A stretch of DNA of 34,409 bases from Chitinispirillaceae bacterium (lineage in GTDB: Bacteria > Fibrobacterota > Chitinivibrionia > Chitinivibrionales > Chitinispirillaceae), in assembly GCA_016929595.1 (NCBI GenBank), contig JAFGIN010000059.1, positions 1 through 34,409 on the forward strand. Reading direction: 5' to 3'. The stretch's first letter is position 1. The number at the start of each line of letters is the position of its first letter. A program made the translations under genes and the position numbers. Below the pieces are notes generated by a model. That model was not told the DNA's origin and ran no database searches. It saw only the letters and a list, made by a program, of their open reading frames with translations. This document shows positions 26,868-34,409 of the stretch, one piece after another.

Positions 26868-27610
26868 TGGGCTTCTGTCAAACTTATTGCCAGTTATTAT
26901 TTCGGGAAGTGCTCTTTTTTTTAAGGGCGTTACCTCAAATCGGAAAGGAGCGCCGGTGCATTGTATGCGGGTGGCGTTTCTCGCGATTTTTATCCACTGG
27001 AATTGATGTACGTCCTGATGTACGGTGTCCAAGGTGTAATTCGCATGAGCGACACCGGGCGGTCTGGTTTTATTTGAATGGAAATACCAGTCTGTTTAAT
27101 TCAAAGAAAAAAAAGCTGCTTCATGTTGCACCTGAGTTTTGCTTCGCACGAAAATTTCGCAAACTGAGATCAATTGAATATACAAGTGTAGATTCGTGGT
27201 ACGGGTTAGCGCAGGTAAATCAGGATGTTACCCGGTTGAGATTTTCAGATGATTCATTTGACTGTTTCATCATTATACATGTGCTTGAGCACATACAGGA
27301 TGAAAAAAATGCCCTTGGTGAACTTCATAGAGTGTTGAAACAGGGTGGATGGGGTATTATCCAGGTTCCGATGGATCTTTCACTGGAAAAAACGAAGGAG
27401 GACTCATTTGCGGATACACCCGAAAAACGGCTCGCTGCGTTCGGTCAGGATGATCATGTGCGTTTGTATGCGAAAGATTTCAAAATAAGGCTTGAACATG
27501 CTGGTTTTAAGGCCGAGTATATCGATATGTGGAATAAGTTGGCAGAAAAAGATCGGGAATTATATCGTATTTCGGAAAATGAACCTTTTTATTTTGTTAA
27601 GAAGAATTGA
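26867..27610 (+). CDS. SAM-dependent methyltransferase with N-terminal zinc ribbon
   Basis: 247 residues from GTG 26867, which overlaps the PstS-like stop by one base; another GTG 14 codons later is possible. Cysteine pairs C31/C34 and C54/C57 (CIVC and CPRC) form a likely zinc ribbon. The Rossmann methyltransferase has LLHVAPE (84-90) as motif I, acidic D109 at the end of the second strand, and FIIIHVLEHI (134-143) as the motif-IV region, typical of methyltransferase type 11. The substrate is unknown. Overlap with the lipoprotein gene implies a shared transcript. Confidence 0.78.
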   Translation: MGFCQTYCQLLFREVLFFLRALPQIGKERRCIVCGWRFSRFLSTGIDVRPDVRCPRCNSHERHRAVWFYLNGNTSLFNSKKKKLLHVAPEFCFARKFRKLRSIEYTSVDSWYGLAQVNQDVTRLRFSDDSFDCFIIIHVLEHIQDEKNALGELHRVLKQGGWGIIQVPMDLSLEKTKEDSFADTPEKRLAAFGQDDHVRLYAKDFKIRLEHAGFKAEYIDMWNKLAEKDRELYRISENEPFYFVKKN

Positions 27611-28016
27611 GACATACTGCAGGCAGGTCATTAAACAACCGCCTATTTTCCAAAAAAGGTTATTCTTCGGCAAAACCCATTATAGATTCTGACAGTTTTT
27701 ATATCTTTCGTGCATTCTTTACGGCAGAACCTTTTTGATTTTGTCTGATATACTATTAATAAGCACCTGTCTGAGTCTGTGAGTTGATTCAAGAAAATCT
27801 CACGATAGTCCCGGTTGAATCAGCTTCGAATTCATTGCTATACTATCAGACCGGGTACTATGAAAATCCCATATACAAGACCGTATGATTTAAAGTGACG
27901 GTGAAATCTTGAAAGAAAAAGTTTCACTATATTTTCCTCAAAGAAGTATAAAACTTCTTATTCCATACACAGATAGTCGAATGTATTTTAATAAATTACT
28001 CAGATATGGAGAATAG
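27611..28016. other. 406-bp leader region upstream of the T6SS genes
   Basis: No reading frame or known RNA is visible. Three inverted repeats occur in its last 210 bp: ATAGTCCCGGT with ACCGGGTACTAT (27805-27815 / 27850-27861, one-base bulge), GTGAAA with TTTCAC (27901-27906 / 27922-27927), and AAGAAGT with ACTTCTT (27941-27947 / 27953-27959). A candidate promoter lies within the first. GGAG is properly spaced before the tssE start. Confidence 0.5.
27815..27844 (+). promoter_or_regulatory. Candidate sigma70-type promoter for tssE
   Basis: TTGAAT (27815-27820) and TATACT (27839-27844) separated by 18 bp, about 170 bp upstream of tssE. The arms of an 11-bp imperfect inverted repeat flank it (27805-27815 and 27850-27861), which could be an operator or a stem. 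Found by eye only. Confidence 0.4.
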
Positions 28017-28436
28017 ATGAAGCAGGGGTTATTCGAAAGTCTTACGGGTGAGTTTCTGGATCTTACACCCATTGATGCAGTTCCGGTAAAGAGCCGTCGG
28101 ATAGTGTCGATAATGGATCACCTTAACCGGATGTTTAACACCCGGGAAGGAAGCATCGGGCATCTCAAGGGGTATGGTCTTCCTGACATTTCTGAAATTT
28201 ATAGAAAAATGCCTCATGGTATTGAAGAGCTTCAGGCTGCAATTAAAAAGACGGTCGAAGTTTATGAACCTAGAATGACAAATATAAAGGTTATACCAAG
28301 GGATTCTGAAGGAGATAAATTTAAACTTGTATTTATAATTTCCGGTGAGATGAAGGGTGGCGGGACCGTGCGGTTTCAGACGACCTTTACAAGTCAGGGG
28401 AAGTCATCAATTTCGCCGTGGAAAAAACCGGAATAG
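28017..28436 (+). CDS. tssE: Type VI secretion baseplate protein TssE (gp25-like)
   Basis: 139 residues, the usual TssE size. It is a homologue of phage T4 gp25 and helps start sheath assembly at the baseplate. The conserved motif NTREGS is at 41-46, followed by GYGLPDI (52-58), both diagnostic of the family. The C-terminal half has the beta-rich gp25 pattern. GGAG precedes the ATG. First of four consecutive T6SS genes; tssF starts 12 bp later. tssB and tssC, which often precede tssE, are not here. Confidence 0.93.
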   Translation: MKQGLFESLTGEFLDLTPIDAVPVKSRRIVSIMDHLNRMFNTREGSIGHLKGYGLPDISEIYRKMPHGIEELQAAIKKTVEVYEPRMTNIKVIPRDSEGDKFKLVFIISGEMKGGGTVRFQTTFTSQGKSSISPWKKPE

Positions 28437-28448
28437 CAGTGGAGGGAT

Positions 28449-30203
28449 ATGTCTGAATTTGAACGATATTATGAAGAGGAGCTGCGCTATCTGTATGAAT
28501 CGGGGCGCGAGTTTGCGCGGGCACATCCTGACAGAGCTCAATTTTTAAATATTGATGCTGTTGGAGATCGTGATCCTTACGTGGAGAGGCTCTTTGAGGG
28601 TTTTTCGTTTCTTACAGCTCGTATTCGTGAAAAACTTGATGATTCTTTTCCGGAACTTACTGAGGGACTGGTTAATCTGCTCTGGCCTCACTTTCTGATG
28701 GAGTTTCCCTCACTGGCGATTGCTGAATTCAGACCGCGTAAAGGGCATCTTCAGGAAACAAGAGTTCTTCCGAAAGGTTCAAGACTGTTATCAAATCCGG
28801 TTGGGCCGGAGTCTGTAGCATGTAAATTTGTTACCACATATGATATTCAGCTCAGTCCTGTCAGTTTCATGTCAATTGATAAGAAGTCCGATACCCGGAG
28901 GAAAGGCGCTCTTTCATTTAATTTCCAGATCGATCCGGGTGTTAAATGGCAGAATCTTAAAATAGATCCCTTGCGGATGTATATTCATGCGGAAACGCCG
29001 ACAGCGCTTGCTGTGCACGAAATTCTTACCCGTCATGTGGTTCGGGCTGAATTGTCTTTTGATAATGGAAGAGCTGTTGTGCCGCTGGATCCATCCATGG
29101 TAATAAGTGCTGCGGGTTTTAAAAAGGAAGAATCGCTTCTTCCGCATGATTCGCGGGGGTTCTGGGGATATGCACTGCTGCTTGAATATTTTGTATTTCC
29201 CGAAAAGTTTTTCTTTTTTGATTTTAATGGCCTTTCGGCCGCTCCCATACTCGATCCGCCTCCTGCACGTTTTTCAATAAACCTCTATTTTGACTGCGAT
29301 TTTCCTCATGATAAACCGTTCGGGCAGGAAATTTTCAAGTTGCACTGTTCTCCAATAGTCAATCTTTTCAAAATTGATACTGAGCCAGTTGTCAACACTG
29401 GCAGAATGACCGAATATCTTGTCAGGGCTGATGCATCAGATTCCCGGTCGGTTGTTCACAGTCTTATCTCTGTTGCATCGGTTGATAGAAAAACCGGTGA
29501 ACGGTTTGTATACGAACCTTTTTATCAGTTCAGAAATATTGGAAAGAAAAATGCCAGGACCTTTACATCCCATTATCGGGAAGGGTTTAATGGAAAACGG
29601 GAATTGTGTATTTCTATCGGAGGCAGCCAGCTTGATGCAAACAGTGTACTGCATGAAGAGAATCTCTCTATTGAAGCGTACTGTACAAATGGGGTGCTTC
29701 CACGTGATGAGATCCGGGAGGGAATGATATCAAAGCCCGGAGTGGATTTTCCCGACTATGTGATGTTTACTAACATTACAAGGCCGACACTGCCGTCAGC
29801 ACCTCCGCCCAATGAAGATTACTTGTGGACGTTCCTGTCGCATCTTGGCGCGACATATGCATCATTCGGTTCACCGGATAGACTCAAGAGCTTTTTGAAA
29901 TTATATGAATGGTCAAGGAGTGAAGGGCGAAACCGTCGGATCGAGGCGATCAGTGATGTCGCCCTGCAGCCGGCAGAGCTGTTTTATAAGGGAGGCATTG
30001 TCCGCGGAATCGAATTTGTAATTGCCATTGAAGAATCAGGGTTCTCGGATGGAAATGATATGCATCTTTTGGGTGAAGTGCTTCGTGAATTTTTTGCACA
30101 ATATATTTCAATCAACTCCTTTCTTGATCTGATCATTGTCGCTCGTCCATCAGGCGTGACTATGCGGTGGAATTCATTAAGAGGTGTCAAATGGCCAGTC
30201 TGA
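28449..30203 (+). CDS. tssF: Type VI secretion baseplate protein TssF
   Basis: 584 residues, a typical TssF (VasA/ImpG) length. The family start YYEEELRYLYESGREFARAHP (7-27) is clear, and VERLFEGFSFLTARIREKLDD and LTEGLVNLLWPHFL follow as expected. TssF forms the wedge of the baseplate with two TssF per TssG. GGAGGG precedes the ATG closely. The gene overlaps tssG by 13 bp, so the partner proteins are translated together. Confidence 0.95.
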   Translation: MSEFERYYEEELRYLYESGREFARAHPDRAQFLNIDAVGDRDPYVERLFEGFSFLTARIREKLDDSFPELTEGLVNLLWPHFLMEFPSLAIAEFRPRKGHLQETRVLPKGSRLLSNPVGPESVACKFVTTYDIQLSPVSFMSIDKKSDTRRKGALSFNFQIDPGVKWQNLKIDPLRMYIHAETPTALAVHEILTRHVVRAELSFDNGRAVVPLDPSMVISAAGFKKEESLLPHDSRGFWGYALLLEYFVFPEKFFFFDFNGLSAAPILDPPPARFSINLYFDCDFPHDKPFGQEIFKLHCSPIVNLFKIDTEPVVNTGRMTEYLVRADASDSRSVVHSLISVASVDRKTGERFVYEPFYQFRNIGKKNARTFTSHYREGFNGKRELCISIGGSQLDANSVLHEENLSIEAYCTNGVLPRDEIREGMISKPGVDFPDYVMFTNITRPTLPSAPPPNEDYLWTFLSHLGATYASFGSPDRLKSFLKLYEWSRSEGRNRRIEAISDVALQPAELFYKGGIVRGIEFVIAIEESGFSDGNDMHLLGEVLREFFAQYISINSFLDLIIVARPSGVTMRWNSLRGVKWPV

Positions 30204-31132
30204 GTGAACGGCTCCAGCAGGAGTATCACCAGTTCAATTTTTTCCAGGCTGTATCCCTGATCGAAGAGTATTTTCAGAGTCAGGGAGAACGCAATCCTAT
30301 TGACACGGGAAAAATACGTTTTGTACCGGATCCATCGATATCATTTCCGCCTAATGATATTGCCGGGATCAGGGATATACAGGGCGTATATGTCTTGATG
30401 CTCTCTTTTATGGGGTTGGTAGGTATTACATCACCGCTTCCCGTCTATTTCTCAGAGTATTTGTCGAGGCGACAGGAGCACGCTCCTCCATTATATAACT
30501 TTCTGACCATTTTCAATCACAGAATTCATACGCTTTTTTACAAATCCTGGAAAAAGTACCATTTTATTAAAGCGTTTTCAACTGATGGTTCCGACCTTTT
30601 TTCAAGAAATATAGGCAGACTTACCGGGTGTACCAGTGAGACACAGTCACCGGAGCAGTTGCGGTTGCTGGCATATTGCGGTATTCTGGCCGGATTGCGA
30701 AGGGGGCCAGCTGCGCTCGAGGCTTTGCTAAGTGATTACTTTGGAAACATTCCGGTAAGAATAGAACAGTTTTTTCCCCGGTGGACGCCGTTACGTGAAA
30801 AAACGAAGCTGGGAATTGATAGTCGGCTGGGAATGACCGCTTTGTGCGGGACATCATTCTATGATGTTGCCGGTAAATTCAGGGTGGTAGTGGGACCGCT
30901 AAAACGTGAAATTTACGAAGAATATCTTTGCGGCTCTGATAACATAGGGATCATGAAATCAATTATAAGAGACTATATTGCAGATCCGCTCGATTTTGAT
31001 ATCGAGGTTCAGCTTCAGAGTATGGAGTTGATACCGGTTCGTCTTGGATGGGATACTTCACGATTAGGAACAACATCCTCGCTTGGAAAGTCATCATCCA
31101 GATCGGAAATTGAATCCGTGATAATAGAATAG
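30191..31132 (+). CDS. tssG: Type VI secretion baseplate protein TssG
   Basis: 313 residues from ATG 30191, chosen for GAGGTG just upstream and the family-like start (LQQEYHQFNFFQAVSLIEEYF). The TssG (VasB/ImpH) pattern continues with LTIFNHRIHTLFYKSWKKY and the late LCGTSFYDVAGKFRVVVGPL. It is slightly shorter than many TssG. It partners TssF in the baseplate wedge. An insertion-like palindrome separates it from clpV. The C-terminus ends in a Ser-rich tail (TTSSLGKSSSRSE). Confidence 0.93.
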   Translation: MASLSERLQQEYHQFNFFQAVSLIEEYFQSQGERNPIDTGKIRFVPDPSISFPPNDIAGIRDIQGVYVLMLSFMGLVGITSPLPVYFSEYLSRRQEHAPPLYNFLTIFNHRIHTLFYKSWKKYHFIKAFSTDGSDLFSRNIGRLTGCTSETQSPEQLRLLAYCGILAGLRRGPAALEALLSDYFGNIPVRIEQFFPRWTPLREKTKLGIDSRLGMTALCGTSFYDVAGKFRVVVGPLKREIYEEYLCGSDNIGIMKSIIRDYIADPLDFDIEVQLQSMELIPVRLGWDTSRLGTTSSLGKSSSRSEIESVIIE

Positions 31133-31139
31133 TTGACAG

Positions 31140-31231
31140 TGATGTCCTCCTTCGCCTCAGTCCCTTGGTCCCCCTCTCCATTTACCAATGGAGAGGGGGA
31201 CCAAGGGACTGAGGCGAATGGAGAATGATGT
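31140..31231. mobile_element. Palindromic element with 32-bp perfect stem and 6-bp duplication
   Basis: Arms 31151-31182 and 31187-31218 are perfect 32-bp reverse complements around loop TACC. CTCC (31147-31150) and GGAG (31220-31223) extend the pairing past a one-base bulge. The direct repeat TGATGT flanks it at 31140-31145 and 31226-31231, as in a target-site duplication. The inner core is shared with the palindrome at 19647-19675. No coding capacity. It lies between tssG and clpV within the operon and would form a very stable RNA hairpin. Confidence 0.8.
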
Positions 31232-31329
31232 GAATTCATTAGATACGATATTCTCTTTTCGTCTCACATAGAGTGAATAGAGACTATGTAACAATACCTT
31301 TTAGATTAACACAAAGGAGAAAAACACCC

Positions 31330-34059
31330 ATGATTGTCAAAGACATCAGATCGTTGCTTCAGACGCTCAATGATACCTGTACAAAAGTGTTGGAACGTGC
31401 GGTTGGTGCATGTGTGAGCCGTGGTCACTATGAAGTACGCTGGGAACATCTTTTCATTGAGTTTCTTGAATTGCAGCAGAATGATCCCGTTCTGATCCTG
31501 AACCATTTCAATATCGATACTGCTCATTTACGCAAAACTATACAGAAGGATCTTGAGTCGTTCAAGAGCGGTAATACAGGGAAGCCTTCATTTTCTCCAC
31601 CTTTCCTTGAAGCGATCGAGAGTGCCTGGAGTTATGCATCACTGAATTATGGTTTGCCAAAGGTAACTTCAGGGATATTGTTTATAGCTGCTCTGGAAAA
31701 AAGTCAGATGGCACTGAGCCTTTCATCAGAGTTTCTCCGTAAAATTGATATAGAGACATTAAAAAGCAATTTTCTGAAAATTGTGGCATCATCGGTTGAA
31801 TACAGCGGCGGTGGGTCAGCTGGAAAACCGGGTGAAGCATCAGGAATGACTACTGAGGCCGGGCTTGAGATTCTTACGCAGTTCTGTACAAATTTCACCG
31901 AACAGGCTAAAAGCGGAAAAATAGATCCGATACTGGGGCGTGATGATGAAATTCGTCAGGCGCTTGATATTCTTAACCGTCGCCGGAAGAACAACCCGAT
32001 TCTAGTTGGTGAAGCTGGAGTCGGAAAAACTGCAATCGTCGAGGGGCTTGCGTTGCGTATCGCTTCGGGTGATGTACCTGATCACCTTAAAAACGTTGAT
32101 TTATGGGGTCTGGATCTCGGATTACTCCAGGCGGGAGCGAGTGTAAAGGGCGAATTTGAAAAAAGGCTGAAAAATGTCATAGACGCTATAAAAAACAGCC
32201 CGAAGCCGACCATACTGTTTATCGACGAAGCCCATACGCTTATCGGTGCCGGCGGGTCGGCTGGACAGAATGATGCTGCCAATCTGCTCAAACCTGCTCT
32301 GGCGCGTGGTGAGCTGCGGACACTTGCCGCAACAACCTGGTCGGAATACAGAAAATACTTCGAAAAGGATCCTGCGCTTGCCCGACGGTTTCAGCTTGTA
32401 AAAATAGATGAACCTGATGAAGAACGCTGTTCTATCATGTTGCGTGGTATCGCTAAAAGTTATGAGAAGCATCACAAAGTTCGTATCTCTTACGATGGTA
32501 TTAAAGCGGCGGTTTCGTATTCTCACCGGTATATCTCGGGCCGTCAGCTTCCTGATAAAGCTGTTGATGTTCTTGATACTGCATGTGCACGGGTTCGTAT
32601 GAGTCAGGCCACAAAGCCGGCATCACTGGACATTGCGGAACGTGCATTGCTTAACGCTGAACTTGAGCTTAAAACTTTGACCAAAGACCTTGATGCAGGA
32701 CTTCCTGTTGCCGAAGAAATTATTATTGCGTGCAAAGAAACAATAGAATCGAAAAAGGAAGAGATCGCCAGTCTTACTGAAAAGTGGACAAAAGAAAAGG
32801 ACCTTGCTGCAAAAGTGATACAACTTCAGGATGAACTTGTGAAGGCCCGTGAGGATAAGGCCGGGGAATCGGTTCTTGACGCAAAGAATAAAGAGGTTGA
32901 AGCTGCAATGGATGAGCTCTCTGATGCTCAGGGTGAGTATCCGATGGTATTTTCACATGTATCGGCACAGGTGTGTGCGCAGGTCATTGCCGACTGGACC
33001 GGTATACCAATCGGATCGATGGTCAGGGATGAAGCAAAATCGCTCCTGGAGATTGAAGACAAGTTGGGTGAACGCGTGATCGGCCAGGACGCTGCAATTG
33101 GTGAGCTTGCTAATACAATCCGTTCATCAAAGACCGGTATGGGTAATCCTGACGCACCGATTGGGGTATTTCTGTTTACCGGACCATCGGGGGTTGGAAA
33201 AACGGAGTGTGCACTTGCTCTTGCGGATTCACTTTTTGGTGGCGAGAAATTCATGACGGTTATTAACATGTCGGAATACCAGGAAAAACATACCGTTTCA
33301 CAACTCAAAGGTTCTCCACCTGGATATGTCGGTTACGGTGAGGGGGGGATCCTTACCGAAGCGGTTCGTCAGAAACCATATTCGGTTGTCATTCTTGATG
33401 AGGTTGAGAAAGCGCATCTCGAGGTAATGAACCTGTTTTATCAGGTGTTTGACAAAGGATTTATGCGTGATGGTGAAGGGCGTGAAATCAATTTCAGAAA
33501 TACTTTGATTATCATGACATCGAATCTGGCATCAGATGTTATTGTTGAACTGTGTTCAGATGATGAAAAAGCGATTACTGATAAGGAGCTTGTTGATGCA
33601 ATTCGTCCGAGGCTGAGCGCGCATTTTCAGCCAGCCCTTCTTGGCAGATGTAAAATTGTTCCGTTCCGTCCGCTTTCACTGGAGGTGATGCGTGGGGTGG
33701 TTGCGTTGAAACTTGACAAAATTGCTCAGCGTATCCGTAAAACCCATGGTATCACATTCAGCTGTTCACCGGATCTTATCGATCAGATTGCGGAGAACTG
33801 TACGGCTGTTGAAGCTGGTGCCCGCAATGCTGATGCTGTTATCGATCAGTCACTGCTTCCGGGAATCTCCCGTCAATTACTGATGCATCTGGGAGAAGAG
33901 GGCAAGGAATACACACGTCTTCATATAGGAGCTACTGAAGAGGGCGATTTCGAGATTATCTTTTCGGAAGAAGGTGATGTTGAGGATGAGGACGCGACAT
34001 CGATTATTCCAAAAGAGGAGATGGATGTCGAAGAACAGACAGAGATGGAAGGCGCGTAA
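31330..34059 (+). CDS. clpV: Type VI secretion sheath-recycling ATPase ClpV (TssH)
   Basis: 909 residues from ATG 31330, chosen for AAAGGAG upstream; a frame open from 31273 is less likely. It is an AAA+ unfoldase that disassembles contracted TssB/TssC sheaths. The N domain (1-150) binds sheath. The first ATPase domain has Walker A GEAGVGKT (227-234) and Walker B LFIDEAH with D299/E300. A coiled middle domain spans about 400-530. The second has GPSGVGKT (618-625) and [10 protein letters not shown] with D690/E691. The T6SS context distinguishes it from ClpB. The last 35 residues are strongly acidic, an unusual extension. A terminator follows the stop. Confidence 0.94.
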   Translation: MIVKDIRSLLQTLNDTCTKVLERAVGACVSRGHYEVRWEHLFIEFLELQQNDPVLILNHFNIDTAHLRKTIQKDLESFKSGNTGKPSFSPPFLEAIESAWSYASLNYGLPKVTSGILFIAALEKSQMALSLSSEFLRKIDIETLKSNFLKIVASSVEYSGGGSAGKPGEASGMTTEAGLEILTQFCTNFTEQAKSGKIDPILGRDDEIRQALDILNRRRKNNPILVGEAGVGKTAIVEGLALRIASGDVPDHLKNVDLWGLDLGLLQAGASVKGEFEKRLKNVIDAIKNSPKPTILFIDEAHTLIGAGGSAGQNDAANLLKPALARGELRTLAATTWSEYRKYFEKDPALARRFQLVKIDEPDEERCSIMLRGIAKSYEKHHKVRISYDGIKAAVSYSHRYISGRQLPDKAVDVLDTACARVRMSQATKPASLDIAERALLNAELELKTLTKDLDAGLPVAEEIIIACKETIESKKEEIASLTEKWTKEKDLAAKVIQLQDELVKAREDKAGESVLDAKNKEVEAAMDELSDAQGEYPMVFSHVSAQVCAQVIADWTGIPIGSMVRDEAKSLLEIEDKLGERVIGQDAAIGELANTIRSSKTGMGNPDAPIGVFLFTGPSGVGKTECALALADSLFGGEKFMTVINMSEYQEKHTVSQLKGSPPGYVGYGEGGILTEAVRQKPYSVVILDEVEKAHLEVMNLFYQVFDKGFMRDGEGREINFRNTLIIMTSNLASDVIVELCSDDEKAITDKELVDAIRPRLSAHFQPALLGRCKIVPFRPLSLEVMRGVVALKLDKIAQRIRKTHGITFSCSPDLIDQIAENCTAVEAGARNADAVIDQSLLPGISRQLLMHLGEEGKEYTRLHIGATEEGDFEIIFSEEGDVEDEDATSIIPKEEMDVEEQTEMEGA

Positions 34060-34087
34060 AAGTAACCTTCAGGTCGAATTTTTCAGG

Positions 34088-34113
34088 ATGCCCCTTTTGA
34101 GGGGCATTTTTTT
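34088..34113 (+). terminator. Rho-independent terminator after clpV
   Basis: An 8-bp perfect stem ATGCCCCT / AGGGGCAT (34088-34095 and 34100-34107) with loop TTTG, followed by a seven-base T-run (34107-34113). It starts 29 bp after the clpV stop, so it closes the T6SS operon here. Confidence 0.92.
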
Positions 34114-34409
34114 AGATGTGGAATAAATTGATTTCTGAGTATGTATCTGAATGGTTACGCGGTATATTTTTTATATTTGTACCGTTTTTGTACAACAGCA
34201 GATACTACATGCCAAATCAGCTCAACTTCAACGACCGAATAATGCAGAGGCTTCTATTTTGAAGTCGGGGTCGCAATCGGTATCGGCATCGAAAAACGCC
34301 GCATTTGAGAATCGATCCCGATCCCGATTCCGATACCGACAGCGACCCCGATTACTGCTCAACACAAGCGGTCACGTAAATATTGGTGTCAATGTACCTG
34401 AATAGTTAC
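34114..34409. other. Gene-free window end
   Basis: No credible gene. An 84-codon open frame (34151-34405) runs through the hexamer repeat and has an arginine/serine-rich, low-complexity translation with no ribosome binding site, so it is not annotated. The notable content is the inverted hexamer repeat at 34265-34351. Confidence 0.6.
34265..34351. repeat. Inverted hexamer-periodic repeat
   Basis: Left arm 34265-34291 and right arm 34325-34351 are reverse complements over 27 bp with three mismatches, loop 33 bp. Both are made of degenerate 6-bp units of the type ATCGGN (right side: ATCCCG, ATCCCG, ATTCCG, ATACCG, ACAGCG, ACCCCG from 34315). Likely an intergenic palindromic repeat able to extrude or form an RNA stem. 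Confidence 0.8.

Noticed and set aside
31273-31329. Longer ClpV start at 31273
   Set aside because: The 19 extra residues have no family similarity, while ATG 31330 has AAAGGAG upstream and gives the normal N-terminus.
34151-34405. 84-codon open frame at the window end
   Set aside because: It runs through a hexamer inverted repeat, has no ribosome binding site, and translates to low-complexity Arg/Ser-rich sequence.

Overview
The window comes from a Gram-negative, polysaccharide-degrading bacterium. Support for this: outer-membrane and lipoprotein genes, a type VI secretion (T6SS) gene set, a secreted family 8 glycoside hydrolase, and C-terminal tails resembling type IX/FlgD-like sorting domains. 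This mix fits Fibrobacterota (Chitinispirillum-like) or a neighbouring phylum, but no 16S or other phylogenetic marker is present, so the placement is a guess. I see no rRNA, tRNA, CRISPR array, transposase or prophage.

Layout. 1-324: a 7-bp tandem repeat array and non-coding sequence. 325-3398 (+): a membrane-anchored AraC-type regulator with a CBM9-like sensor domain, then a secreted GH8 glucanase. 3457-4848 (-): a Tat-exported DUF362 protein with a FlgD-like tail. 4958-12687 (-): a surface-polysaccharide and envelope block, read from right to left as a PP2C phosphatase/HATPase fusion, dephospho-CoA kinase (coaE), an AgmX/TonB-C-like lipoprotein, a polyprenyl glycosylphosphotransferase, a Wzi-like outer-membrane barrel, a YkgJ-type cysteine-cluster protein and a GT4 glycosyltransferase. 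12763-17956 (-): a complete, tightly overlapping oligopeptide ABC importer operon, oppABCDF. 18102-24073: single genes (an MFS carrier, YchJ, DUF2267, a DHH phosphoesterase, an AmpG-like carrier) separated by intergenic palindromic repeats. 24335-27610 (+): a family-5-like solute-binding lipoprotein, a PstS-like lipoprotein and a zinc-ribbon methyltransferase, with no transporter beside them. 28017-34059 (+): tssE-tssF-tssG-clpV, four T6SS genes closed by a strong intrinsic terminator.

How the parts fit. The GH8 enzyme, its possible membrane-bound regulator and the peptide importer suit a life spent digesting external polymers. The envelope block probably builds or attaches an exopolysaccharide. 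The T6SS segment encodes baseplate parts (TssE, TssF, TssG) and the sheath-recycling ATPase. Sheath, tube, spike and membrane-complex genes are not in the window.

The most unusual features are: the CBM9-transmembrane-AraC architecture; an 80-bp insertion with a perfect 32-bp stem and apparent 6-bp target duplication between tssG and clpV; a 155-bp MITE-like element, also with an apparent 6-bp duplication, between ychJ and the DUF2267 gene; and the transporter-less lipoprotein pair. All functions are inferred by reading the sequence; no database search was run.
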